Positions 1 to 8,654 of a stretch of DNA of 64,000 nt are shown here, in pieces (positions within the stretch are counted from its first letter, which is position 1; each line of letters starts with the position of its first letter). Source of the stretch: Duganella flavida (lineage in GTDB: Bacteria; Pseudomonadota; Gammaproteobacteria; Burkholderiales; Burkholderiaceae_D). The notes beneath the pieces are model-generated. The model saw only the letters and a program-made list of their open reading frames with translations. It made no database searches and was not told the DNA's origin. The position numbers and the translations under genes were made by a program. The stretch is from positions 124,001 to 188,000 of the forward strand of contig NZ_WWCN01000002.1 of NCBI RefSeq assembly GCF_009857445.1, in the 5' to 3' direction.

Positions 1-153
1 GAATGCGGCATGGTAGGCGTCAATACCGGCCTGATCTCCAATGAAGTCGCGCCTTTCGGCGGGGTCAAGCAGTCCGGCCTGGGCCGCGAAGGTTCGAAGT
101 ATGGCATCGAGGATTACCTCGTTGTGAAGTACATCTGTCTCGGCATCCAGTAA
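1..153 (+). CDS. gabD: Succinate-semialdehyde dehydrogenase, C-terminal end (partial)
   Basis: Only the last 50 codons are in the window, open from the first base and stopping at TAA 151-153. The residues [18 protein letters not shown] followed by a short hydrophobic tail ending CLGIQ are typical of the C-terminus of NADP-dependent succinate-semialdehyde dehydrogenase, which oxidises succinic semialdehyde to succinate in the GABA shunt. It lies 100 bases upstream of, and on the same strand as, a polyamine/guanidino catabolic cluster that should end in GABA, so the function fits the context. Another aldehyde dehydrogenase of the same family cannot be excluded because the catalytic region is outside the window. 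Confidence 0.85.
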   Translation, partial: ECGMVGVNTGLISNEVAPFGGVKQSGLGREGSKYGIEDYLVVKYICLGIQ

Positions 154-253
154 TACCTTGGCCGCCATCAATGTTTAGATAGCCACGGCGTTATTTTTCG
201 CTGGTGGCGGCCGGGCTAGACTGGATTTACTGGAGACAAAGAAGGAAGCTGTA

Positions 254-1645
254 ATGTCGCACGATATTAAAAAAAGTTTCAAAGACGTAAAGCTGTTCCC
301 GTACTGGCTGGACAACGCAGCCGCCCCCGCAGTAGAACGTGAACTGATCGGACCTACCACCGCTGACCTGCTGATCGTCGGCGGCGGCTTCACCGGCCTC
401 TGGGCCGCAGTACAAGCCAAGGAACTGATGCCGCATCTGGACGTGGTGCTGATCGAAGCCGGCAAAGTCGCCTACGGCGCCTCCGGCCGCGCTGGCGGCA
501 TCATCTCCACCTCGGTGATGCACGGCCTGCCGAACGCCACTCGCGTATTCCCGAAAGACCTGGACGTGCTCGAACAATTCGGCCACGACAACCTCGACGG
601 TTTCAAAGAGACCGTCGCCCGCTACGGTATTGACGCCGATATCGAATGGAACGGCGAGATGACGGTAGCAGTGGAAGACCGCCACGTCCCGCACCTGCAA
701 GAAGATTTCGAACTGCACAAGCAGCACGGCCACAACGTGACGATGCTGAATCGCGAAGAAGCCCAGGCGCAGCTTGGCTCGCCGCTGTATGCGGGCGCCA
801 TGTGGTCGCGTGATCGCAGCGGTATCGTCCACCCAGCCAAGATGGCATGGGGCCTGAAAGCCGCCGCGCTGAAACTGGGCGTGCGCTTGTACGAAATGAC
901 GCCGCTGACCAAGTGGGAAGACTGCGGCGATCACCTGATCGTCCAGACCCAAGCGGGCAGCATCAAAACGCCGCGCGTGCTGCTTGGCACCGGCACTGCA
1001 TCGGTCGGCATTCCGGACATCAGCAAACGCGTGATGCAGGTTCGTGACCACGTGCTGGCCACCCATCCGCTGACTGAAGAACAGTTGGCCCGCATCGGCT
1101 GGAAGAACCGCCAGGGCATTTACGATACCCGCACCCAGCTCAACTACTACCGCCTGACCAAGGACAACCGCATCATCTTCGGCGGCCTGGTCAGCTACCA
1201 CTTCAAGGGCAACAACAACCCTGCGGCCGACCGCGAAGAATCGACTTACTACAAGCTGGGCGAAGTGTTCCACAAAACCTTCCCGCAGCTGAAAGACGTG
1301 GGCTTCTCGCACGCATGGGGCGGCCCGATCGATTACTGCTCGCGTGGCGCCGTGTTCGCCCGCCGCTACTTCAACGAGAAAGTGGTTTACGTGGCCGGCT
1401 ACACCGGCTTCGGCGTGGCAGGCAGCCGCTTCGGCGCGCTGATGGGCCTGAACATTCTGTTCGACCGCAACACCCCAGAGCGCAAGCTCGACATCTCAAC
1501 CCAAGGACCCAACTGGATCCCGCCAGAGCCGCTGCGATGGGCTGGCGCCAAGATCACCTTCCACGCCTTCGACGGTGCGGACGAGCAGGGCGGCTGGAAA
1601 CGCGCCTGGATCAACGGCATCAAGAAGCTTGGCTTCCCGATGTAA
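254..1645 (+). CDS. FAD-dependent amine oxidoreductase, PuuB/OrdL-like (DAO family)
   Basis: A 463-residue protein with the dinucleotide-binding glycine motif GGGFTG at residues 43-48 preceded by hydrophobic residues (ADLLIV), an acidic residue at the end of the second strand (VVLIEAG), and a DAO-family C-terminal FAD-contacting segment (GYTGFGVAGSRFG). These mark the D-amino-acid oxidase/glycine oxidase fold. The length and the leading 35-40 residues before the FAD motif match gamma-glutamylputrescine oxidase (PuuB/OrdL) relatives, which oxidise an amine to an aldehyde in the cytoplasm. The start is supported by an AGGAAG sequence 7 bases upstream. The genes around it (ureohydrolase, aldehyde dehydrogenase, Pot-type transporter) suggest a polyamine or agmatine-type substrate. 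The exact amine is inferred. No glutamate-putrescine ligase (PuuA) is visible in the window. Confidence 0.85.
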   Translation: MSHDIKKSFKDVKLFPYWLDNAAAPAVERELIGPTTADLLIVGGGFTGLWAAVQAKELMPHLDVVLIEAGKVAYGASGRAGGIISTSVMHGLPNATRVFPKDLDVLEQFGHDNLDGFKETVARYGIDADIEWNGEMTVAVEDRHVPHLQEDFELHKQHGHNVTMLNREEAQAQLGSPLYAGAMWSRDRSGIVHPAKMAWGLKAAALKLGVRLYEMTPLTKWEDCGDHLIVQTQAGSIKTPRVLLGTGTASVGIPDISKRVMQVRDHVLATHPLTEEQLARIGWKNRQGIYDTRTQLNYYRLTKDNRIIFGGLVSYHFKGNNNPAADREESTYYKLGEVFHKTFPQLKDVGFSHAWGGPIDYCSRGAVFARRYFNEKVVYVAGYTGFGVAGSRFGALMGLNILFDRNTPERKLDISTQGPNWIPPEPLRWAGAKITFHAFDGADEQGGWKRAWINGIKKLGFPM

Positions 1646-1666
1646 CTAATCAGAAAGTAGAGAGAC

Positions 1667-2620
1667 ATGCAAGAATTTACCAACAATCAGCCGTTGGGTG
1701 GCAACGCTATGCCTCGCAGCGGCGGCATCGCCACCATGATGCGCCTGCCTCACGTAGAAACCGCCAAGGGTCTGGACGCCTGTTTCGTCGGCGTGCCGTT
1801 CGATTTGGGCACCTCCAACCGCAGCGGCGCCCGCTTTGGTCCGCGCCAGGTGCGCAGCGAATCGTCGCTGCTGCGCCCGTACAACATGGCGACTCGCGCC
1901 GCGCCTTTCGATTCGCTGCAAGTGGCGGACATTGGCGACGTCGCCATCAACCCATACAACCTGGCTGATTCGATCACCCGCATCGAAAAAGCCTACGACG
2001 CGATCCTCGAACACGACTGCGTGCCGATCTCGCTGGGCGGCGACCACACCATCACCCTGCCTATCCTGCGCGCCATCGCCCGCAAGCACGGCCCGGTAGC
2101 GCTGGTGCACGTCGATGCGCACGCCGACGTCAACGACACCATGTTCGGCGAGAAGATCGCCCACGGCACGCCGTTCCGCCGCGCGGTGGAAGAGGGTCTG
2201 CTGCAATGCGAATACGTGACCCAGATCGGCCTGCGCGGCACCGGCTACGCAGCGGAAGATTTCGACTGGTGCCGCGAGCAGGGCTTCAACGTGGTGCAGG
2301 CTGAACAGTGCTGGAACCGCTCGCTGGCGCCGCTGGCGGCTGAAATCGCCGCCCGCGTTGGCGACCGTCCGGTGTACCTGACCTTCGACGTCGACGGCCT
2401 CGATCCAGCCTACGCACCGGGCACCGGCACGCCGGAAATCGGCGGCCTGACCGTGACGCAAGGGCTGGAACTGATCCGCGGCATGCGCGGCCTGAACATC
2501 GTCGGCGCCGACGTGGTGGAAGTCGCTCCGCCATACGACAACGCCGGCGTGACCTCGCTGCTGGCGGCCAATCTGGCGTTTGAAATGCTGTGCGTGCTGC
2601 CTGGCGTGAAATACCGTTAA
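1667..2620 (+). CDS. gbuA: Ureohydrolase, guanidinobutyrase/agmatinase type
   Basis: A 317-residue member of the arginase/agmatinase family. The manganese-binding motifs are complete: GGDHT at 124-128, DAHADVND at 150-157, and SFDVDGLDP-type residues (TFDVDGLDPAYAPGTG) near 240-255. The N-terminus (QPLGGNAMPRSGGIATMMR) closely resembles Pseudomonas guanidinobutyrase GbuA and guanidinopropionase as I remember them, more than SpeB agmatinase. The expected reaction is hydrolysis of 4-guanidinobutyrate to GABA and urea, which would feed the succinate-semialdehyde dehydrogenase at the start of the window. It follows the FAD oxidoreductase by 21 bases and is followed by an aldehyde dehydrogenase after 2 bases, so the three are almost certainly cotranscribed. 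Agmatinase activity remains possible. Confidence 0.88.
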   Translation: MQEFTNNQPLGGNAMPRSGGIATMMRLPHVETAKGLDACFVGVPFDLGTSNRSGARFGPRQVRSESSLLRPYNMATRAAPFDSLQVADIGDVAINPYNLADSITRIEKAYDAILEHDCVPISLGGDHTITLPILRAIARKHGPVALVHVDAHADVNDTMFGEKIAHGTPFRRAVEEGLLQCEYVTQIGLRGTGYAAEDFDWCREQGFNVVQAEQCWNRSLAPLAAEIAARVGDRPVYLTFDVDGLDPAYAPGTGTPEIGGLTVTQGLELIRGMRGLNIVGADVVEVAPPYDNAGVTSLLAANLAFEMLCVLPGVKYR

Positions 2621-2622
2621 TC

Positions 2623-4125
2623 ATGAAAACCTACGACTACCCAACTGCACCCGCCGACCTGTCGGCGGCACTGTCCAGCGGCGCAGCGCTGGCGCTGCCC
2701 GGCGCGCTGATCGATGGCGTGTTTGAAGCCGGCAAGGGCGCGCAGCAGATCGTGCTGAATCCATCGACCGGCGGCGCGCTCTGCGAATTCAACGCTGCCA
2801 CCACCGCGCAAGTGGACCGCGCGGTGCAAGCTGCCAAAGAAGCGCTGCCGGGCTGGAAGGCGCGCAACCGCCTCGACCGCGCCCGCGTGCTGCGTGCGAT
2901 TGCCGACCGCATCGAAGAAGCGCACGACACGCTGGCCGCGCTGCAAGTGGTCAACAACGGCAAGCCGGCTGGCGAAGCGGATCTCGATGTGCTGGATGTG
3001 ATTAACACCTTCCGCTATTACGGCGACCTGTGCGCCACCATGAAGAATCTGCAAACGGACGAACTGGATATCGGCGTCACTAGCTATCGCGCGCAAATGC
3101 ATTACGACGCTTGCGGCGTCGCCGGCCTGATCGTGCCGTGGAACTTCCCGATGGTCACCACCGCGTGGAAAGTGGCGGCGGCATTGGCAGCCGGCTGCAC
3201 CATCGTGTTGAAGCCTAGCGAACTGACGCCGGTGGCCGAGCTGGCGCTGGTCAGCCTGATGCACGAAGCCGGCCTGCCTGCGGGTGTGCTGAACCTCGTG
3301 TTCGGCGCGGCGGACACCGGCCGCGCGCTGGTGCAGCATCCGGGCATCGCCAAGGTCTCGTTCACCGGCAGCACCGAAACCGGCAGCGCCGTGATGCGCG
3401 ATTGCGCCCAGCGCATCGCCCGCGTCAGCCTGGAGCTGGGCGGCAAGTCGGCGCTGATCGTGTGCGCGGACGCCAACTTGCAACTGGCGGTGGAACTGGC
3501 CGTCAGCGGCGCGTACACCAACGCCGGCCAGATGTGCTCGGCCACCTCGCGCATCCTCGTGCATGAGAGCGTGTATGCGTCCTTCATGCAGCAGATGCAG
3601 GAGGCGGTCGCCGCCATCAAGGTCGGTGGTCCGCAGCACATTGGCGCCAATATGGGGCCGATCATCAGCGCGCGCCAGAAGGAGAAAGTGCAGTCCTTCA
3701 TTACGCAAGCGCGTGAAGATGGCCTGAAGCCAGCAGCCACCGGCAGCCTGCCGGATGATGCCGGCCACGGCTACTTCATCGCGCCGCATCTGTACGCCGA
3801 CGTGCCACTCAGCCATCCGCTGTGGACCGACGAAATTTTTGGTCCGGTAGCGTGCGTGCGCCACTTCAACAGCAACGAGCAAGCCGTGCAAATCGCCAAT
3901 GAGAGCGAGTACGGACTGGTCGCCACGCTGGTGACGGAAGACAGCGCCGCCGCAGCCTCCATGTCGGAAGCGCTGCAAACCGGACTGGTGTGGATCAACA
4001 CGCCGCAACTCATTTTCCCCGGCACCTCGTGGGGAGGATACAAACGCAGCGGCATCGGCCGCGAGCTGGGCGTCGCCGGTGTGCGCGCCTATCAGGAAAT
4101 GAAACAAGTTTTGAAAAACGCTTGA
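2623..4125 (+). CDS. NAD-dependent aldehyde dehydrogenase (aminoaldehyde type)
   Basis: A 500-residue aldehyde dehydrogenase with the catalytic cysteine at about residue 305 (NAGQMCSATSR), the general-base glutamate at about 271 (LELGGKS), the NAD-site segment PWNFPM and the structural motif EIFGPV. The full length matches the betaine-aldehyde/aminoaldehyde dehydrogenase branch. The ATG at 2623, two bases after the preceding stop, is preferred; an upstream in-frame GTG at 2590 would run back into the ureohydrolase gene. In this operon it most likely oxidises the aldehyde made by the FAD oxidoreductase, for example 4-guanidinobutyraldehyde or 4-aminobutyraldehyde, to the acid. Substrate assignment is inference from context. 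Confidence 0.87.
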   Translation: MKTYDYPTAPADLSAALSSGAALALPGALIDGVFEAGKGAQQIVLNPSTGGALCEFNAATTAQVDRAVQAAKEALPGWKARNRLDRARVLRAIADRIEEAHDTLAALQVVNNGKPAGEADLDVLDVINTFRYYGDLCATMKNLQTDELDIGVTSYRAQMHYDACGVAGLIVPWNFPMVTTAWKVAAALAAGCTIVLKPSELTPVAELALVSLMHEAGLPAGVLNLVFGAADTGRALVQHPGIAKVSFTGSTETGSAVMRDCAQRIARVSLELGGKSALIVCADANLQLAVELAVSGAYTNAGQMCSATSRILVHESVYASFMQQMQEAVAAIKVGGPQHIGANMGPIISARQKEKVQSFITQAREDGLKPAATGSLPDDAGHGYFIAPHLYADVPLSHPLWTDEIFGPVACVRHFNSNEQAVQIANESEYGLVATLVTEDSAAAASMSEALQTGLVWINTPQLIFPGTSWGGYKRSGIGRELGVAGVRAYQEMKQVLKNA

Positions 4126-4154
4126 GTATTTAACGCTTTAATCGGGAGAACCAA

Positions 4155-4493
4155 ATGAGCAAAACCGTAGCAGACATCATCGCCATCAACGGCGGCATCG
4201 CCCAATTCCAGAAACTGGACTACGGCATGGACGAAGCCGACTGGCGCGCTTCCAGCGGCAGCAACAGCGCCTACGGCGTCGGCCTGTGGGAAGGCAAACC
4301 GGGTGAGGTGGAATTCCCAGCCATGCCATACGACGAAGCATGCTGGATCATCGAAGGCCAGGTCGCGCTGATCGACGAACAAGGCGGTCGCAAGGAATTC
4401 GGCGCCGGCCAGGGTTACATCCTGCCGAAAGGTTTCGCCGGTCGCTGGATCACCATCTCGGAAGCAAAAAAATTCTACGTCACGCTGGAATAA
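4155..4493 (+). CDS. Small cupin-domain protein (DUF861/EutQ-like)
   Basis: A 112-residue single-domain protein whose central part (PYDEACWIIEGQVALIDEQGG, then a turn before GAGQGYILPKGFAGRW) reads as the two conserved cupin motifs of the DUF861/cupin_3 group. The start is preceded by GGGAG. Such cupins often accompany polyamine and amino-acid catabolic genes, but their biochemical role is not established. It sits 29 bases after the aldehyde dehydrogenase and 37 before the binding-protein gene, so it belongs to the same transcription unit. The metal-ligand histidines usual in cupins are not evident here, so an enzymatic role is uncertain. Confidence 0.75.
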   Translation: MSKTVADIIAINGGIAQFQKLDYGMDEADWRASSGSNSAYGVGLWEGKPGEVEFPAMPYDEACWIIEGQVALIDEQGGRKEFGAGQGYILPKGFAGRWITISEAKKFYVTLE

Positions 4494-4530
4494 CTTAGCC
4501 GCCTAACGCCACCCCACCAGGAGACACCCA

Positions 4531-5664
4531 ATGGAAGCGAACCACAGCACCACTCCCCGACGTAACGCATGGCGCAGCGCACTGCTGGCCGGCATGGCAG
4601 CGCTGGCAATGACCGGCGTCGCACGGGCAGAAGAAGAAAAAGTACTGAACATCTACAACTGGGCCGAGTACATCGCGCCCGAGGTCATCACCAACTTCGA
4701 GAAAGAAACCGGCATCAAGGTGCGTTACGACATCTTCGATACCAACGAAGTCCTGCACGCCAAGCTGGTCGGCGGCAAAACCGGTTATGACATCGTAGTG
4801 CCATCCTCGACCTGGGCCAAGATGCAAATCTCCGGTGGCCTGATGCAGAAGGTGGATAAGGGTTTGCTTCCCAACCTGAAGAATCTCGATCCTGTGATCC
4901 AGGCGCAGATGGCGCAGGTTGATCCGGGCAATAACTACCTGGTGAGCTGGCTGTGGGGCTTCACCACCGTCGGCATCAACGTCGACAAAGTGAAAGCCGC
5001 GCTGGGCAATACGCCGATGCCGGACAACGCATGGGACCTGGTGTTCAAGCCGGAGTATGCCTCCAAGCTGAAATCCTGCGGCATCTCGATTCTGGATTCT
5101 GCTTCCGAATTGTTCCCTGCCGCGCTGCATGCGATGGACAAGAACCCGTACAGCAAAAATCTCGCCGATTACCAGGAAGCCTTTACCCAGCTTCAAAAAA
5201 TCCGTCCTTACGTGACGCTGTTCTCGACTACCGGCTACATCAACGACATGGCCAATGGTTCGATCTGCGTGGCAGTGGGCTGGTCCGGCGACTTCAACGT
5301 GGCCCGCCAGCGCGCCATCGACAACAAGACCGGCCAGCACATCGAAGCCCTGATCCCGCGTAACGGCGGCATCCTGACCTTCGAATCGATGGCGATTCCG
5401 GCCGACGCGCCGCACCCGCACAATGCCCACTTGTGGATGAACTACATCCTGCGTCCTGAAGTCCACGCGGCCATCACCAACAAGGTGCTGTACGCGAACG
5501 CCAACAAGGAATCGCTGAAGTTCGTCAAGCCGCAACTGGTGCAGAACAAGACCGTCTTCCTTGATGCAGAAGACACCAAGCGCATGATCGCGCCGGATTC
5601 GGTTGGCGCCGACGTCCGCCGCACTGTCACCCGCCTGTATACCAAGTTCAAGACCGGCATTTAA
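4531..5664 (+). CDS. Polyamine ABC transporter substrate-binding protein (PotF-like)
   Basis: A 377-residue periplasmic binding protein. Residues 1-33 form a signal peptide (RRNAWRSALLAGMAALAM, cleaved after ARA). The mature part follows PotF closely throughout: LNIYNWAEYIAP near the N-terminus, the FDTNEVLHAKL segment, LKSCGISILDSASELF, GSICVAVGWSGDF and YANANKES. Its role is to bind a polyamine or related cation and deliver it to the PotGHI-type importer encoded directly downstream. Compared with E. coli PotF as I recall it, two acidic pocket positions are glutamate instead of aspartate (NWAE for NWSD; TFES for FFDV), and the serine next to the first is alanine. This suggests a different ligand preference. 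A short REP-like hairpin separates it from the ATPase gene. Confidence 0.92.
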   Translation: MEANHSTTPRRNAWRSALLAGMAALAMTGVARAEEEKVLNIYNWAEYIAPEVITNFEKETGIKVRYDIFDTNEVLHAKLVGGKTGYDIVVPSSTWAKMQISGGLMQKVDKGLLPNLKNLDPVIQAQMAQVDPGNNYLVSWLWGFTTVGINVDKVKAALGNTPMPDNAWDLVFKPEYASKLKSCGISILDSASELFPAALHAMDKNPYSKNLADYQEAFTQLQKIRPYVTLFSTTGYINDMANGSICVAVGWSGDFNVARQRAIDNKTGQHIEALIPRNGGILTFESMAIPADAPHPHNAHLWMNYILRPEVHAAITNKVLYANANKESLKFVKPQLVQNKTVFLDAEDTKRMIAPDSVGADVRRTVTRLYTKFKTGI

Positions 5665-5671
5665 TCGCCAC

Positions 5672-5697
5672 CGTCGTCCCCGCGCAAGCGGGGATCC
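5672..5697. repeat. REP-like hairpin (CCCCGC-GCAA-GCGGGG) inside the transporter operon
   Basis: A compact palindrome with stem CCCCGC (5678-5683), loop GCAA and stem GCGGGG (5688-5693), flanked by GTCGT on the left and ATCC on the right. The same core occurs twice near 39.5 kb in inverted arrangement, so this is a dispersed repeat family rather than a one-off hairpin. It lies between the binding-protein gene and the ATPase gene. In many transport operons a hairpin at this point stabilises the upstream message and so raises binding-protein levels over membrane components. Confidence 0.75.
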
Positions 5698-5712
5698 ATG
5701 AAGGAGAAAATT

Positions 5713-6834
5713 ATGGCTGCAATTAGCCAGGGCAGCGCTTTGCCCAACGATGAACAATTCCTGTCGATCGAAGGCCTGTCCAAGGTGTTCGACAACGGAA
5801 CGACGGCGGTCAACAACATCAGCCTGAAAGTCAAAAAAGGCGAAATCTTCGCGCTGCTGGGCAGTTCCGGCTGCGGCAAGTCCACCTTGCTGCGCATGCT
5901 GGCGGGCTTTGAATCGCCAAGCTCCGGCGCGATACGTTTGAATGGCCAGGACATCACCGCGCTGCCGCCGTACGAACGTCCGATCAACATGATGTTCCAG
6001 TCCTACGCGCTGTTCCCGCACATGAGCGTGTGGGACAACGTCGCCTTCGGCCTGCGCCGCGATGGCCTGCCAGCCAAGGAAATCGCCGACCGCGTGGACC
6101 AGAACCTGAAGCTGGTACAGCTGGAAAAATTCGCTACCCGCAAACCGCACCAGCTGTCGGGCGGCCAACAACAGCGCGTGGCGCTGGCCCGTTCACTGGC
6201 CAAGCGTCCGCAGTTGCTGCTGCTGGACGAGCCGCTGGGCGCACTCGATAAAAAACTGCGCGAACAAACGCAGCTCGAACTGGTGAACATCATCCAGCGC
6301 GTGGGCGTGACCTGCGTGATGGTGACTCACGACCAGGAAGAAGCGATGACGATGGCGTCGCGCATCGCCATCATGAGCGAAGGCCAGTTCCTGCAAGTGG
6401 GTTCGCCGGAAGACATCTACGAATCGCCGAACTGCCGCTTCGTGGCGGACTTCATCGGCAGCGTCAACCTGCTGGAAGGTACGGTGCGGGAAGATCACAC
6501 CGACCATACGGTGATCGATACCCAGAGCGGCCCAATCTACGTCGGCCGCGGCGTTGCTGCGCCGCGTGGCTCGCAAGCCGGTGTGGCGCTGCGTCCGGAG
6601 AAAATCTCCATCTCGCGCCAGCCGGTCGCCAAGGACTACAACACCATGGCCGGTGCAGTGGAAGAACTGTCCTACTACGGCAACCTGACCGTGTTCCACG
6701 TGCGCCTGAACGACGGCCAGCGCATCAAGGTCACGCACCTGAACCACTATCGCCATGACGATCTCGGTTTCAACGCCGGCGACCAGGTGTATCTGCACTG
6801 GAGCGACGACGCCATGGTCGTCGTGACGCGCTAA
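5713..6834 (+). CDS. Polyamine ABC transporter ATP-binding protein (PotG/PotA-like)
   Basis: A 373-residue ABC ATPase with Walker A GSSGCGKST at 50-58, Q-loop region MMFQSYALFPH, signature LSGGQQQRVALARS near 149-162 and Walker B LLLLDEPLGALD just after, followed by a TOBE-type regulatory domain in the last 110 residues. It energises import by the two permeases downstream. The ATG at 5713 is chosen because an AAGGAG ribosome site lies at 5701-5706; an in-frame ATG at 5698 would start inside the REP element. It is third from last in a gene set in the order binding protein, ATPase, permease, permease, as in E. coli potFGHI. Confidence 0.93.
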   Translation: MAAISQGSALPNDEQFLSIEGLSKVFDNGTTAVNNISLKVKKGEIFALLGSSGCGKSTLLRMLAGFESPSSGAIRLNGQDITALPPYERPINMMFQSYALFPHMSVWDNVAFGLRRDGLPAKEIADRVDQNLKLVQLEKFATRKPHQLSGGQQQRVALARSLAKRPQLLLLDEPLGALDKKLREQTQLELVNIIQRVGVTCVMVTHDQEEAMTMASRIAIMSEGQFLQVGSPEDIYESPNCRFVADFIGSVNLLEGTVREDHTDHTVIDTQSGPIYVGRGVAAPRGSQAGVALRPEKISISRQPVAKDYNTMAGAVEELSYYGNLTVFHVRLNDGQRIKVTHLNHYRHDDLGFNAGDQVYLHWSDDAMVVVTR

Positions 6835-6843
6835 GGAGCTTGT

Positions 6844-7734
6844 ATGTTGACGCAACGTTTGCAACGCTTCCAGCGCGAAGCCGGCCGCCGGGCGCTGCTC
6901 GGCGTGCCGTATGCCTGGCTGGTGGTGATGACGGCCATCCCGGCCCTCATCATCCTTCAGTTCAGCATTTCGCAGCTGGATACGGTCACGCTGACCAAAC
7001 CGTGGGCGCTGGTGGAAGGGGTGCTGAGTATCCGCATCGATTTCAACAAGTACCTGTTCCTGTTCACCGACTCGCTGTACCTGGCGGCGTATTTGTCGTC
7101 GCTGAAGTTCGCGCTGTTGAATACGGCCCTGTGCCTGTTCATCGCCTATCCGTTCGCCTACTTCATGGCGCGCTCGCCGGAATCGGTACGTCCTTCGCTG
7201 CTGATGGCGGTGATGCTGCCGTTCTGGACTTCCTTCCTGGTGCGTATCTATTCGTGGAAAGGGCTGCTGGCGACCAATGGCGTGTTCAATAACGTGATGA
7301 TGAGCCTCGGCCTGATTCATGAACCGATCCACATGCTGAACACCCCGTTCTCGCTGACGCTGGGCATGGTCTACACCTACCTGCCGTTCATGATCCTGCC
7401 GCTGTACACCACGCTGCAAAAAATGGATGGCCGCTTGCTGGAAGCCGCGCTGGATCTGGGCGCAACGCCGTGGCAGGCGTTCTGGCGCATCACTGTGCCG
7501 CTGTCGGTCAACGGCATTGTGGCTGGCTCGATGCTGGTGTTTATTCCGTCGATCGGCGAGTACGTGATTCCTGAACTGCTGGGTGGTCCGGAAACGCTGA
7601 TGATCGGCCGCGTGCTGTGGGATGAATTCTTCGGTAATAACGACTGGGCGATGGCGTCCGCCGTTGCCGCCGTGATGATCCTGCTGATTCTTGGCCCGAT
7701 GGCTATCTTCAATAAATACCAGAGGGCGAAATGA
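6844..7734 (+). CDS. Polyamine ABC transporter permease (PotH-like)
   Basis: A 296-residue inner-membrane protein with about six hydrophobic segments and the EAA-type cytoplasmic loop LLEAALDLGATPWQAFWRI that contacts the ATPase. A TAAGGAG sequence containing the stop codon of the ATPase gene gives the ribosome site. It pairs with the next gene to form the heterodimeric channel of a spermidine/putrescine-type importer. The C-terminus overlaps the next start codon by four bases, indicating translational coupling. Confidence 0.92.
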   Translation: MLTQRLQRFQREAGRRALLGVPYAWLVVMTAIPALIILQFSISQLDTVTLTKPWALVEGVLSIRIDFNKYLFLFTDSLYLAAYLSSLKFALLNTALCLFIAYPFAYFMARSPESVRPSLLMAVMLPFWTSFLVRIYSWKGLLATNGVFNNVMMSLGLIHEPIHMLNTPFSLTLGMVYTYLPFMILPLYTTLQKMDGRLLEAALDLGATPWQAFWRITVPLSVNGIVAGSMLVFIPSIGEYVIPELLGGPETLMIGRVLWDEFFGNNDWAMASAVAAVMILLILGPMAIFNKYQRAK

Positions 7735-8654
7735 TGACCAAATGGTTTTCCCGTGGCTGGCTGGGATCAGTCTACATTTTCCTCTACCTGCCTATCCTGT
7801 CGCTGGTGGTGTTCTCGTTTAACGAGTCGACGCTGGTGACGGTGTGGTCGCAGTTCTCGTTCAAGTGGTATCAGTCGCTGATGCACGACCAGGAGCTGAT
7901 TGACGGCCTGCTGCTGTCGCTGCGTATCGCCTTTACCTGCGCCGCCTTGTCGGTGGTACTCGGCACGATGGGCGCGCTGGTGGTGGTGCGCTACAAGAAG
8001 TTCCGTGGCCGAGTGCTGTTCGAGAGCATGCTGAATATGCCGCTGGTGATGCCGGAAGTGATCATGGCGCTGTCCGTCATGCTGCTGCTGGTGATGGTGC
8101 AAGATCTGACCGGCATCGGTGGCCGCGACATGAAAACCATCCTGCTCGGCCACACCCAATTGGGCATGGCTTATGCAGCGGTGGTGGTGGCGTCGCGCCT
8201 GCGCGAGTTGAACATCTCGCTGGAAGAAGCGGCGCAGGATCTGGGCGCGCGTCCATTGCAGGTGTTCTGGTATGTGACCTTGCCGCTGATCTTGCCGTCG
8301 CTGGTCTCCGCTTTCCTGCTGACCTTCACGCTGTCGTTTGACGACGTGGTGATTTCGGCCTTCCTCGCCGGTCCGGGCGCCACCACGCTGCCAGTGGTGA
8401 TCTTCTCGCGGGCGAAGTTTGGTTTGAATCCGACCGTGAACGCGGCTGCTGCCGCCACCATCTTTGTGGTGACTGCCTGCGTGATCCTGTCCGCCCTATA
8501 TGAATCGCGTTTGCGCCGTCGCCGTTTGCGCGAGGCCCGCCAGCGTGACGCTGCGCAGGCCGTTGCGCCTTCTGCCACGCCGGCCGCGCCGCGCCAACCT
8601 GTATCTGTTTCCCCATCTGTAGAACAAAAACATTACATCAAGGAGGAGTCATGA
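7731..8654 (+). CDS. Polyamine ABC transporter permease (PotI-like)
   Basis: A 307-residue inner-membrane permease with six predicted hydrophobic segments and the EAA loop SLEEAAQDLGARPLQVFWYV. It is longer than the usual PotI by an extra cytoplasmic tail of about 40 residues that is arginine-rich first (LRRRRLREARQRD) and then alanine/proline-rich, with no recognisable domain. The start overlaps the upstream permease by four bases, and its stop overlaps the start of the following porin gene by four bases (ATGA), tying the porin to the transporter. Confidence 0.92.
   Translation: MMTKWFSRGWLGSVYIFLYLPILSLVVFSFNESTLVTVWSQFSFKWYQSLMHDQELIDGLLLSLRIAFTCAALSVVLGTMGALVVVRYKKFRGRVLFESMLNMPLVMPEVIMALSVMLLLVMVQDLTGIGGRDMKTILLGHTQLGMAYAAVVVASRLRELNISLEEAAQDLGARPLQVFWYVTLPLILPSLVSAFLLTFTLSFDDVVISAFLAGPGATTLPVVIFSRAKFGLNPTVNAAAAATIFVVTACVILSALYESRLRRRRLREARQRDAAQAVAPSATPAAPRQPVSVSPSVEQKHYIKEES

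Noticed and set aside
227..1312. A 361-codon minus-strand frame opposite the FAD oxidoreductase
   Set aside because: Antisense shadow; no recognisable domain and composition atypical of a protein.
4495..6171. A long minus-strand frame opposite the PotF- and PotG-like genes
   Set aside because: Antisense shadow of two well-supported genes; it also runs through the REP hairpin.
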